This document shows, piece by piece, positions 26,301-36,113 of a stretch of 64,000 bases of DNA. Origin of the DNA: Arenibacter sp041392165 (GTDB taxonomy: Bacteria > Bacteroidota > Bacteroidia > Flavobacteriales > Flavobacteriaceae); NCBI GenBank assembly GCA_041392165.1, contig JAWKMN010000002.1, positions 434,001-498,000 of the forward strand. Direction: 5' to 3'. The notes under the pieces are model-generated. The model saw only the letters and a program-made list of their open reading frames with translations, was not told where the DNA came from and ran no database searches. How positions within the stretch are numbered: position 1 is the first letter of the stretch; every line of letters starts with the position of its first letter. A program made the translations under genes and the position numbers.

Positions 26301-27619
26301 CCTTTATTTCTCAACGCTTCAAAGACTGCTACTACCGCACTATGGGTGGCCGTATGTTTCTTAAAGTAATCTATCAAGTTTAGTTTTTCGTCTTTGGTTG
26401 CGCCCAATTGGTTCAATATATTCAATAAATGCATTTTCATATGCCCTTGTTGTATCCCTGTGGTCACCAAAGAACGCACCGCGGCAAAATTTTGGGCCAG
26501 CCCGGCTACGGCAACAATTTGCATTAGTTCTTTTGCGGTCGGATTTTGTAATATTTCCAAAGCAAGCCTTACCATTGGATGCAAAGTAGTTAATCCACCT
26601 ACCGTGCCAAGGGCCAGGGGAATCTCTATCCAAAATTTGAATATCCCGTTTTCTATGTTGGCGTGCGTAAGACTGGTATAACGCCCGTCTTTTGACGCGT
26701 AGGCATGGGCCCCTGCTTCTACGGCCCTAAAATCGTTTCCCGTAGCCAAAACTACCGCATCGATCCCATTCATGATTCCCTTGTTATGGGTAACTGCCCT
26801 ATAGGGTTCCACTTTTGCAATATTAACGGCACGCACCATTTTTTTTGCAAATTCTTCGGCAGTAGTTCCGTGATGGCCCTTCAAATCGGAAACAGGGCAA
26901 CTTACCTCGGCCCTTGCCACACAGTTGGGGATGTAATTGGAGAGAATACTCATGACTATCTCTATATCCTTCTCCCTATCCGTAAATGGAACATGTTGCC
27001 GGGCTTCTTCTTTTAGGCATTGGGCAAACCCTTCCAAACAGGAGTTTATGAAATTGGCGCCCATGGCATCCAAAGTTTCAAAAGTACAATGCAATTGGAA
27101 ATAACCATCCATATCCAATGTTTTGTCCCTCAACTCAATATTCTTGATGCCCCCGCCCCGTTTTTCCATATTTTTAACAATGGGGGCAACACTGTTGACC
27201 AATTTGGGTTTTATAAGGGCAAAAAAAGTAGCAAGCCTTTCTAAATCGCCCTGATATATAAAATGTACCTGTCCCACTTTTTCCGTTCCCAGAACGCTGG
27301 TCTTAAAGCCGCCACGGGTCTGCCAAAATTTAGCTGCCTTACTTGCAGCAGCAATTACCGAGCTTTCTTCAATGGCCATTGGAATGGCATAAAGTTTGTC
27401 GTTTATGAGGAAATTGGGAGCAATTCCCAAGGGGACATAGAAGTTGGTAAAGGTGTTTTCAATGAATTCATCATGTAAATTCTGCAATTTTTCATCCTCG
27501 TTCCAGTACTGTTTTATAATGGTAATTGTTTCTTCGGGTTGTTGGGTAAAATGATGGGCAATCCAGTTAATTTTGTCCTCTTTGGACAGTTTGGAAAATC
27601 CTTCTATAGGTGTGGTCAT
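26297..27619 (-). CDS. Hydroxymethylglutaryl-CoA reductase (class II, degradative type)
   Basis: A 440-residue enzyme that converts HMG-CoA and mevalonate with NAD(P)H. It carries class II motifs: ENTFTNFYVPLGIAP near residue 54 (catalytic Glu), DAMGANFIN near 185, HNKGIMNGIDAVVLATGND near 265-283 (catalytic Lys and Asp), GTVGG near 340 and HMK near 395. The annotation term 'degradative' reflects homology to Pseudomonas mevalonii; pairing with a GHMP kinase implies a biosynthetic role here. It is the first gene of a two-gene operon; the GHMP kinase starts within its stop codon. A weak TATCTTTA box precedes it. Confidence 0.92.
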   Translation of the reverse strand: MTTPIEGFSKLSKEDKINWIAHHFTQQPEETITIIKQYWNEDEKLQNLHDEFIENTFTNFYVPLGIAPNFLINDKLYAIPMAIEESSVIAAASKAAKFWQTRGGFKTSVLGTEKVGQVHFIYQGDLERLATFFALIKPKLVNSVAPIVKNMEKRGGGIKNIELRDKTLDMDGYFQLHCTFETLDAMGANFINSCLEGFAQCLKEEARQHVPFTDREKDIEIVMSILSNYIPNCVARAEVSCPVSDLKGHHGTTAEEFAKKMVRAVNIAKVEPYRAVTHNKGIMNGIDAVVLATGNDFRAVEAGAHAYASKDGRYTSLTHANIENGIFKFWIEIPLALGTVGGLTTLHPMVRLALEILQNPTAKELMQIVAVAGLAQNFAAVRSLVTTGIQQGHMKMHLLNILNQLGATKDEKLNLIDYFKKHTATHSAVVAVFEALRNKG

Positions 27620-27829
27620 TGGGCTTTGTATTTCTTGGCGTAAAGATAGTAATATGGTGACAAACCCTTGTACATCTTAAAATAGATTGAAAAATGTTAT
27701 TTTTGTACTGTAAAGTCTCCTTTTTTGTGAAATTTTTAGTAATCTTGTGGATTTGAATATTATTTTGAAAATACTGAAATCCGTATAGGTATATTTTGGT
27801 AAAAATAGATCTAATTAAGCTTTGTATTT

Positions 27830-29995
27830 GTGAGAAAACTTTCCTTGTTTTTGCTACTCCTATTTTTTTTATTTCGTTTTTCACTTCTATCGGCCCAAAA
27901 TAAATTGCTGTCCCTAGAAGATATTTATACGGGTACTTTTCATGTTGAGGGCTTGGATAAATTACAGTCTTTGAAGAATGGAAAACAATATACCATTTTG
28001 GATATAGATAGGGCAACCGCCACTTCGTCTATCCAAAAATATGATTACAAAACCCAAAATAAGCTGGAAACCATAGTTTCTTCTTCCGGTGAGGTGCCCT
28101 TTTTTACCTCCTATAGGTTTAGTGGGGACGAAACCAAGTTGTTGCTGGCCACGGCAATTGAACCTATCTTTAGAAGGTCTACTTTAGGAATTTTCTATGT
28201 ATACGACCTAAGATCAAAAAAAATCTCCGCTGTTTCAAGTTTCAAAATTCAGGAGCCTTCCCTTTCCCCGGACGGCAGCAAGGTAGCCTATGTACGGGAC
28301 AACAATATTTTTGTTTGGGATGTAGCAACCGATCATACCAAACAACTTACTTGGGACGGCGAAAAAAATAAGATTATCAATGGGATAACGGATTGGGTCT
28401 ATGAGGAAGAATTTGCATTTGTAAGGGCATTTGAGTGGAATGCGGACGGTTCTAAATTGGCCTTTATACGATTCGATGAAACCAAGGTCCGGGAATTTTC
28501 CATGGACGTTTACGGCAACGATCTTTACCAGACCCAAACCAAATTTAAATATCCAAAGGCAGGTGAGGTAAATTCACAGGTTTCACTCCATATAGCGGAT
28601 ATAGACACTTATCAGGTTTCCCGGATTGATTTGGACGATCCGTACTACATCCCAAGAATTAAATGGACGAAAAATCCCAATTTCCTAAGTGTTCAGACCT
28701 TGAACCGCCACCAGAACAAGCTAAGGTTATACGCCGTAAACGCTAAAGATAACAGCGGAGGTATTTTATTGGAAGAAACCGATGATGCCTATGTTGATAT
28801 TACGGACGATCTTACTTTTTTAGACGATGGTAGCTTTATCTGGACCAGTGAGAAGGATGGCTTTAAACATATTTATCTGTATGATGCAGTTGGGAAATTA
28901 AGGCATCAGGTAACCAAAGGCCCTTGGGAGGTAACCAAGTATTATGGTTATGATCAAAATAAGGATTTGATCTATTTTCAATCTACGGAAAATGGATCTA
29001 TAAATCGGGATGTCTACAGTGTAAGCAGCAATGGAGAAAATAAAAGGCGCCTGACCACCAAAGTTGGACAGAATACCGCCGATTTTAGTGCCGATTTTAC
29101 TTATTTTATCAATACCTTTTCCAGTGCAACCAATCCCCCGGAATATACGTTGCATAGTGCTGGGACAGGAAAGAAAATAAAAGATATTTTATATAATAGG
29201 GGGCTATTGTCCAAATTGGACGATTATAGGATACATCCCAAGGAATTTTCCACAATTACCATTAATGGGAATGATTTGAATATGTGGATGATAAAGCCGA
29301 AGGATTTTGATAGGGCCAAAAAATACCCCTTATTTATGACCCAATACAGTGGCCCGGGGTCGCAACAAGTTTCCAATTCCTGGATGACCACCAATGATTA
29401 TTGGTTTCAAATGTTGGCCAATGAGGGGTATATTGTGGTGTGTGTAGATGGAAGGGGTACCGGATACAAAGGTGCCAAATTTAAAAAATTGACTTATATG
29501 GAACTGGGGAAATATGAGGTGGAAGATCAAATTGCTGCCGCTAAAAAATTAAGTCAATTGCCCTATATAGACGAATCTAGGACAGGAATCTGGGGCTGGA
29601 GTTATGGAGGGTTTATGGCTACCAATTGCCTGCTAAAAGGGAACGATACCTTTGAAATGGCCATCGCCGTGGCACCGGTAACTTCTTGGCGGTTCTATGA
29701 TACCATTTATACCGAGCGTTTTATGCGTACCCCTCAGGAAAATCCTGGCGGTTATGATAAAAATTCCCCCCTTAATTATCCTCAACTTTTAAAGGGAAAG
29801 TACTTATTGGTCCATGGATCGGGAGATGACAATGTACATGTGCAAAATACCATGAGGATGGTAGATGCCCTGGTCGAGGCTAATAAACAGTTTGATTGGG
29901 CCATTTATCCGGATAAGAACCATGGCATCTATGGCGGAAATACCCGCCTCCAGCTGTACACAAAAATGACCAATTTTATAAAAGAAAACCTATAA
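27830..29995 (+). CDS. Dipeptidyl peptidase IV (S9 family serine peptidase)
   Basis: A 721-residue exported enzyme starting at GTG, with signal peptide LLLLFFLFRFSLLSAQ. An eight-bladed propeller (about 40-460) contains the EE pair of the substrate pocket, DWVYEEEFA. The catalytic hydrolase part (about 470-721) has the nucleophile in GWSYGG (Ser591), the Asp in GDDNVH (about 666) and His698 in KNHGIYGG. It removes X-Pro or X-Ala dipeptides from peptides in the periplasm. The gene is followed at 10 bases by a POT transporter and then a second one, so released dipeptides are probably taken up by these; the three form a peptide-use cluster. Confidence 0.93.
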   Translation: MRKLSLFLLLLFFLFRFSLLSAQNKLLSLEDIYTGTFHVEGLDKLQSLKNGKQYTILDIDRATATSSIQKYDYKTQNKLETIVSSSGEVPFFTSYRFSGDETKLLLATAIEPIFRRSTLGIFYVYDLRSKKISAVSSFKIQEPSLSPDGSKVAYVRDNNIFVWDVATDHTKQLTWDGEKNKIINGITDWVYEEEFAFVRAFEWNADGSKLAFIRFDETKVREFSMDVYGNDLYQTQTKFKYPKAGEVNSQVSLHIADIDTYQVSRIDLDDPYYIPRIKWTKNPNFLSVQTLNRHQNKLRLYAVNAKDNSGGILLEETDDAYVDITDDLTFLDDGSFIWTSEKDGFKHIYLYDAVGKLRHQVTKGPWEVTKYYGYDQNKDLIYFQSTENGSINRDVYSVSSNGENKRRLTTKVGQNTADFSADFTYFINTFSSATNPPEYTLHSAGTGKKIKDILYNRGLLSKLDDYRIHPKEFSTITINGNDLNMWMIKPKDFDRAKKYPLFMTQYSGPGSQQVSNSWMTTNDYWFQMLANEGYIVVCVDGRGTGYKGAKFKKLTYMELGKYEVEDQIAAAKKLSQLPYIDESRTGIWGWSYGGFMATNCLLKGNDTFEMAIAVAPVTSWRFYDTIYTERFMRTPQENPGGYDKNSPLNYPQLLKGKYLLVHGSGDDNVHVQNTMRMVDALVEANKQFDWAIYPDKNHGIYGGNTRLQLYTKMTNFIKENL

Positions 29996-30004
29996 TCCAT
30001 AGAA

Positions 30005-31350
30005 ATGCAGACAACTTTAAAACAAGCACATCAAAAGGAATTATTTGGCCATCCGGTAGGGCTTTACATTTTATTCTTTACGGAAATGTGGGAACGATTT
30101 TCCTATTATGGTATGAGGGCTATTTTGGTATTGTATTTAATTACCGAAACTACCGATAGGAATCCGGGATTGGGCTGGACCAATATGGAGGCGCTAGCAC
30201 TTTATGGTTGGTATACCATGTTGGTTTATGTGGCCTCTATTCCCGGGGGATTATAGCGGACAGATTACTTGGGCAAAAGAAGGCGGTAACCTGGGGTGCG
30301 GTGTTATTGGTCATAGGCCATAGTATATTGGCCATTGAACAGATGTGGGCGTTTTATACCGGACTTGGTTTTATTATAGCCGGTGTGGGAATGTTAAAAC
30401 CAAATATTTCCACAATGGTGGGGGGACTATATCCAAAAGGGGATATTAGAAGGGATAAAGGGTTTACCATATTTTATATAGGTATTAATATAGGCGCCTT
30501 CCTTTCCAGCTTAATAGTAGGTTATGTGGGGGAGGTGTACGGTTGGCATTATGGATTTGGATTGGCCGGGATCTGTATGCTTTTGGGGCTTTTGCAGTTT
30601 GTTCTTGGCCAGAAATATCTGGTGGGTGTGGGCGATTATCTTGGGAAGTCTACGAAGGTGGAAGATCGGGAAGCCTTAAAAAGGCCCCTTAATAAAACTG
30701 AAAAGGACAGGGTGATCGTTCTGGTACTTTCTTTTCTTATGGTAATTGTTTTCTTCGGCGCCTTTGAACAAGCAGGTGGTTTAATGAATATCTACGCTTC
30801 GGAAAAGACCAATAGGATGTTGATGGGTTGGGAAGTTCCCGCCTCTTGGTTCCAATCCCTTAATGCCTTTTTTATTATTGTATTGGGAGCCTTGGTGGCC
30901 AATTTTTGGGCCAGTCGTAAATTGAAGGGAAAAGAAGCTTCTTCCCTTTTTAAAATGATAGTGGGACTGATAATCATGGGTACTGGATTTTTGTTTATGA
31001 CCGCCGCAACCGCACAGTTTCAAAGTTCAGGGGCCTCTGCCATGTATTGGTTGGTACTGGCCTATATGTTCCATACGGTGGGCGAGTTGAGTCTGTCTCC
31101 CGTATCCCTGTCATTTGTTACCAAATTGGCTCCGGCCAAATACGCTTCCTTAATGATGGGGCTGTATTTTGCAACTACGGGTCTTGGAAATAAACTGGCA
31201 GGATTATTGGGGGAATCCGCTTCACATTTAGGAGAGTATACCGTATTTACCGGAATAGCCATTTTTTGCATTCTTTTTGGGTTGCTCATTGGGGTCTTTT
31301 TGAAAAAATTAAAGGCATTGACACATGGTGCCGAAGATAATGAGAAATAA
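30005..31350 (+). pseudogene. POT family di-/tripeptide transporter, frameshifted
   Basis: Repaired, this is a 448-residue proton-coupled peptide transporter. It starts with the family signature GLYILFFTEMWERFSYYGMRA and ends after about 12 predicted helices, with GFGLAGICMLLGLLQF and FGAFEQAGG inside. As written, the G5 run at 30245-30249 lacks one G (CCC GGG GG- ATT), so the frame stops at TAG 30254-30256 (83 codons) and resumes in another frame to 31350. This may be a homopolymer sequencing error or a real loss; a complete paralogue follows 200 bases downstream, which would make loss tolerable. It lies 9 bases after the DPP IV gene and is probably co-transcribed with it. Confidence 0.85.
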
Positions 31351-31554
31351 TTGCCCTCTAATGTCCTAGATTTGCATGTTGTCTAGTGATCCATTGGATT
31401 TTATTGATATTTTTCAAGCTTGAATGCTGTTTGGTAAGGTGGTGCATTATTGATGATCTTTTAATTCCATTAAGTGGATAAGGCTTTATTTGTTTGGATA
31501 TCTCATGGGTTTTCCCGTGGTAGCTGATTTATTTAATTTGTAATTCTGTTGTAT

Positions 31555-33339
31555 ATGAATACCGATATTGAAAATCTATTTAAGGACAAGGTGCTTGGGC
31601 ATCCAGCAGGGCTATTTGTATTGTTTTTTACCGAAATGTGGGAGCGTTTCTCCTTTTACGGGATGCGTATTTTATTGGTGTTGTTCTTGACAGCACCCTT
31701 AATAAGCGATAATCCTGGATGGGAATGGCCCAGGGAGCACGCTTTGGCCTTGATAGGAACCTACGCTTCCCTATTGTACCTGACTCCGATAATCGGGGGC
31801 TGGATCGCTGACAAGATAACCGGTTATAGGGTGGCAGTGGTTATAGGATGTTTTATAATGACCATGGGGCACGCTGCCATGGCATTCGAGACTACGGTTT
31901 CTTTTTACCTTGGCCTTGCCTTTTTGGTTATTGGAACGGGTTTTTTTAAGCCCAATATAACCTCTGTTATATCCGAAATGTACCGAGGCAAGGAATCCAA
32001 AAAAGACGGGGCCTATACCATATTTTATATGGGTGTTAATGCCGGGGCCTTTTTTGGAATGATGCTTTGCGGGTATTTGGCAGAAAATTACGGATGGCAT
32101 TGGGGCTTTGGCTTGGCTGGGATTTTTATGTTTCTTGGGATGCTCCAATTTTGGTTGGCAAAGAATCTTTTTGGGGATATAGGGGGTGCACCCAAGAAAA
32201 TAGGGGAAGCGGTACCATCTTCCAACGAAACGGAAATTAATTCCGGAACCAACGGAGATCAAGAAGTGGATATCCAATTAAACCCTTTTGGCCTTTTCGA
32301 TAAAATTTTAATTGTACTGTCCTCTATTGGAGGCTTGCTCTATCTTTTTAATGACCCTTTCGAGAAAATTCAAGGCAACAGTTTGGCTCCCTTTGCGGTA
32401 GGAAATTTAAGCGGTACCAATGTGGTCATTTTAACTTCCTTGGCGTTGTTTTTGGTATTGTTGGTTACCAGGATTGCGAGATATATGCCCATAGTAAGGG
32501 ACCGAATAATAGCCGTATCCGTTTTTGGATTTTTCACGGTATTCTTTTTTGCTTTTTTTGAACAGTCATTAGGCTCAATGACCATCTTTGCAAGGGATTA
32601 TACCAATAGGGAATTGGTAGGCCAATCGGCCATGGTCTTTAAGGTCATAGATGCTCTGTTGACTACGGTTCCCTTGATCATTATTAGTTGGGTCCTGATT
32701 TTATTGGCCAAAAAAACCTTTAACCGTATAGGCTTGTCCAATGTAGTGTTGGCCATTGCCTTTATAGGACTATGGGTCTTGGTTATTTTTAGATTGATGG
32801 ATAAATTTTCCCAGGAAGGAAATCAAGTGGATGCCTCATGGTTTGCCATTCTAAATTCGTTTTTTATCATTACCCTGGCTCCGCTATTTTCCAGATGGTG
32901 GGAAAGTAAGTATAACCCCAGTGCCGCTATGAAATATGGTTTGGGCCTTATTTTGTTGGGACTGGGCTTTGCCGTTTTGTCCTATGGTGCATCGGGGATC
33001 CCTTCAGGGGCCAAGACCGCTTCTGTAAGTATGGTCTTTTTGATTTTGGCCTATTTGTTGCACACTATGGGAGAGTTGTGCGTTTCTCCGGTGGGACTTT
33101 CCTATTTAAGTAAATTGGTGCCGGCGCGTATGATCGGTTTTATGTTCGGGGTATGGTATTTGGCCATTGCCATTGGTCAAAAAGCAGCTGGAACCATGGG
33201 CGGGATGATCGACAGGATTTCCGAACAATACTCCATGGGTACCTTCTTTTTAATCTTCACACTGGTTCCGGTAGGTGTTGGACTTATTTCTATCGTTTTA
33301 AATCCACTCTTAAAAAAATTAATGCACGGCATAAGGTAG
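31555..33339 (+). CDS. POT family di-/tripeptide transporter
   Basis: A 594-residue proton-coupled oligopeptide transporter from the ATG at 31555; a TTG two codons upstream (31549) is a weaker start. The signature GLFVLFFTEMWERFSFYGMR is near residues 15-34. It is longer than its neighbour because of an inserted hydrophilic loop and extra helices between about 200 and 260 (acidic, SNETEINSGTNGDQEVD), the extra pair seen in many bacterial POTs. Import of di- and tripeptides, coupled to protons, fits with the upstream DPP IV. The gene ends one base before the comEC end, converging. Confidence 0.92.
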   Translation: MNTDIENLFKDKVLGHPAGLFVLFFTEMWERFSFYGMRILLVLFLTAPLISDNPGWEWPREHALALIGTYASLLYLTPIIGGWIADKITGYRVAVVIGCFIMTMGHAAMAFETTVSFYLGLAFLVIGTGFFKPNITSVISEMYRGKESKKDGAYTIFYMGVNAGAFFGMMLCGYLAENYGWHWGFGLAGIFMFLGMLQFWLAKNLFGDIGGAPKKIGEAVPSSNETEINSGTNGDQEVDIQLNPFGLFDKILIVLSSIGGLLYLFNDPFEKIQGNSLAPFAVGNLSGTNVVILTSLALFLVLLVTRIARYMPIVRDRIIAVSVFGFFTVFFFAFFEQSLGSMTIFARDYTNRELVGQSAMVFKVIDALLTTVPLIIISWVLILLAKKTFNRIGLSNVVLAIAFIGLWVLVIFRLMDKFSQEGNQVDASWFAILNSFFIITLAPLFSRWWESKYNPSAAMKYGLGLILLGLGFAVLSYGASGIPSGAKTASVSMVFLILAYLLHTMGELCVSPVGLSYLSKLVPARMIGFMFGVWYLAIAIGQKAAGTMGGMIDRISEQYSMGTFFLIFTLVPVGVGLISIVLNPLLKKLMHGIR

Positions 33340-35364
33340 CTACTGCCATGAACAAATAAAGGCACCATTTTCTCCGGTATAGTGAAAGGGCAGCTTTTTT
33401 TGATAACATGTAGCTTTCCATCTATCTATATAACTTTTGTAATTGCTACCATCTGCAATGACAATTTTGGGTGCAATGGAATCCAAAAGTCGCTCTAGGT
33501 TAATTTTGGGGGATTGGGTGAGTACCAAGGTATGTACATCATAGTTTGCGGGAAGGGATGTATGGGCACTATCCAATATGACCATTCTTTTTCCCCTAAT
33601 GAGATAGCTGTTTTTTATGGGTTGATATTCCAATTCTTTGGTGTTTTGGGCAATGGCATAATCGTTGGCCATTCTTGTTATGGCCATGGGGTTGGAGGTG
33701 AAAACGGTTAGTTTTTGTCCTGTTCGATGGATCAGGCCACTATTGCGGACAATATGTCCTATCACCAAGGATTCCTTGCTCCGGGAAAGATGCCCAAGAA
33801 CCAGAACGTAGCCCTGAAAGCAGAGAATACAGAACAGGAATACGACCACCCTCCTGTAAGATGCCCTAATAAGGACCTTTACCATGGCTATGATGATGCC
33901 ATAACTAAGAATTAATTGAACGGCATCGAAGGAAATATTTCTAAAAAGAAAGCCTTCCTGCTGGGCCACCAATCCAATAATTGAATTCATCCAACGTATT
34001 ACGGTATCGTAAATGGCAGCCAGAATTGGAGGTAAACCCTTGGCTAGGGACAGCATTATTATCAGTATTCCGAATCATAAAATAAAGGTTAAAAAAGTAA
34101 GTATAAGGAGGCTTGAAACTAAAAACAATCCTGGAAATTGATGAAAATAATATAGACTTATAGGGAGTACTCCCAGTTGGGCGGCTATACTAACGGAAAC
34201 CAACTCCCACCCCTTTTTGATGATCCAATTGGGGGGATTCCAGAGTTGTTGTAATAAAGGATATATCCATACTATGGCAAAAACAGCGGCATAACTTAAT
34301 TGGAACCCTACTTGAAATAATAAGAGGGGATCCAACAGCAATAAGATAAAGAACAGTGACAATGCCAAGATATTAAAATGATTGGTAGGCCTGTTCAAGT
34401 AAAGGGCATAGGCCACAAAGGTAAACATGCTTGTTGCCCTTAAGATGGAGGCAGAAAGTCCGGCCAAGAGGGCAAATGCCCATAAAAGCAGGACAATAAT
34501 ACCCCATTTTATGGATCTTCCTTTGGGAAGGAGTTCCAAGGGCTTCAATAGAAAATGGAGCAATCCCAAAAGAATTCCGATGTGTAGACCTGACAATGCC
34601 AGGATGTGATAGGCTCCTGCTTCTTTGTAATCGGTATCGATTTCCGTAGTAATTTCATTACGCTGTCCGAGGAGAAGGGCTTGGATAACACCTAGCTCTT
34701 CAGTGCCAAAATCCTCTTTTTTTAAACTTTTAATGATGTGGGCCCTTATTTTGTGTGCTGTTCCAAAGATGGTGCCGGAGATTTTGGGTTTAAGGTAATA
34801 GTCATTTGCCCCAAGCTTTACCTGATGTGCTATTCCAATATTGGAAAGGTATTTTTTATAATTGAACTGATGTGGGTTTAAAGGAGGCGCAATAGGGTAA
34901 GGGCTGGTAAAGGTCAATATTTCGTCGTCTACCGTTAGGGGCCCTATGGAAGAATCCACAGCTATATTCAAAAGTATTTTCCCGGAAACCTTTAAGCTGT
35001 CCATACTCTTAACTTGGGCCACATACCTATCCGAAAAGCTATTGGATTTTAATACATCACGAATTTTTAAGGTGTAGACCCTATTTTTATCAAGAGGTTG
35101 TTGGCTGTAATGCCTGCCAAGTTTATCGGATCCCCTAAGGGTTAAGCTCAATATGCCAATGGCTATGGCCAGGAGTCCGGTGAAAAGGGCGAAGAGGAAT
35201 GTGGGCAGTTTGCGGTAAAGGACAAATACAACTCCCAATAGGATCAAAAAAGCCACGGTTAGCCAAACAGATAGATGCAGTGACGGACGTAGGTAGTATC
35301 CTATTACAATTCCACAGATGAGGCACAAGCTTAGCTTTACCGTGGTAAATTGCAGCAAAGGCAT
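33340..35364 (-). pseudogene. comEC: ComEC/Rec2 DNA-uptake channel, interrupted by an in-frame TGA
   Basis: Read through, the product is 674 residues, usual for Bacteroidota ComEC: an N-terminal part with two helices and a soluble DUF4131 domain (about 15-190), a competence domain with GAYHILALSGLHIGILLG, and a multi-helix C-terminus with a final soluble domain (SYLIRGKRMVILDSA...). The stop TGA at 34075-34077 is in the same frame as the sequence after it, so it is a substitution, probably at a Gly (GGA) or Trp (TGG) codon, not a frameshift. The two pieces are 34075-35364 and 33340-34056. Start 35364 lies 1 base after the upstream gene's stop, which supports it over 35397. No metallo-beta-lactamase domain is fused, as is common in this phylum. 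Confidence 0.85.
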
Positions 35365-35365
35365 C

Positions 35366-35926
35366 CTACAGGATCCGGGCAGCCTTAATAAAGGCATAGT
35401 TCCAATACCCCTCCTGCAAGGAGGAAACTATAACACCCCGGGAAGAGGTGGAATGAATGAATTTTATATCATCCCCGTCTACCTGAACCACCAGGCCTAC
35501 ATGGTTAATGTTGTTTTTTCTTCTGGAGGTGCCAAAAAAAAGTAGGTCGCCCTTACCGACCTCCTTTAGATTTATTTTTTGGGCTTCCTCGGCCATTTGG
35601 TACGAGGCCCTCGGTAATTCAATATTGTGCTCCAAGAAGGCCACATAGAGCAATCCGGAGCAATCCATACCTTTGTTGGTGGTACCTCCAAATTTATAGC
35701 GGGTGCCAGAAAATGTTAGGGCGGTATTTATAATTTGCTCGGTTAATTTGGAAGTAGGTTTGTTTATGGATTCTCCGCCCAAAGGGGTCTCCCATTTTAT
35801 TTCGGCCGGTTTTTCCGAAGCTTCCACCGTTATTTTTCTTTCTTGGCGAGAGGTGTTTTTTTTCTTGGCCGCACCACAGCCAATCAAGAAAACTACTAGG
35901 AATAAAGAAAGAATTTTTTGGATCAT
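35366..35926 (-). CDS. NlpC/P60 (C40) peptidase lipoprotein
   Basis: A 186-residue lipoprotein with lipobox LIGC (Cys17). The C40 peptidase domain (about 60-186) shows the catalytic Cys in MDCSGLL (about 93), the His in NNINHVGLVV (about 140) and a polar third residue around FIHSTSSRGV (about 155). NlpC/P60 enzymes cleave peptidoglycan stem peptides. It is one base upstream of comEC on the same strand, an arrangement that may be incidental or may loosen the wall near DNA uptake. No terminator is apparent in the 187 bases to lpxB. Confidence 0.88.
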   Translation of the reverse strand: MIQKILSLFLVVFLIGCGAAKKKNTSRQERKITVEASEKPAEIKWETPLGGESINKPTSKLTEQIINTALTFSGTRYKFGGTTNKGMDCSGLLYVAFLEHNIELPRASYQMAEEAQKINLKEVGKGDLLFFGTSRRKNNINHVGLVVQVDGDDIKFIHSTSSRGVIVSSLQEGYWNYAFIKAARIL

Positions 35927-36113
35927 CCAAGTAAAAGTTAGTACTCTTGGATATCAAATTTAAATAATTAAATTAAAATCCGTCATTTTTTTCGGAAAAC
36001 CCTTATAAGTCCTTCAGGTCAAATCGTCAATAATTGCTTTTTTGCAAAGGCTTATCAGTTTCGTTGCAGTTATAAATAAAGTTGACAGTCGTCATGGGAA
36101 CTATAGAAAATTT

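Noticed and set aside
31351..31548. Gene between the two POT transporters
   Set aside because: About 200 bases without a credible frame, hairpin or clear promoter.
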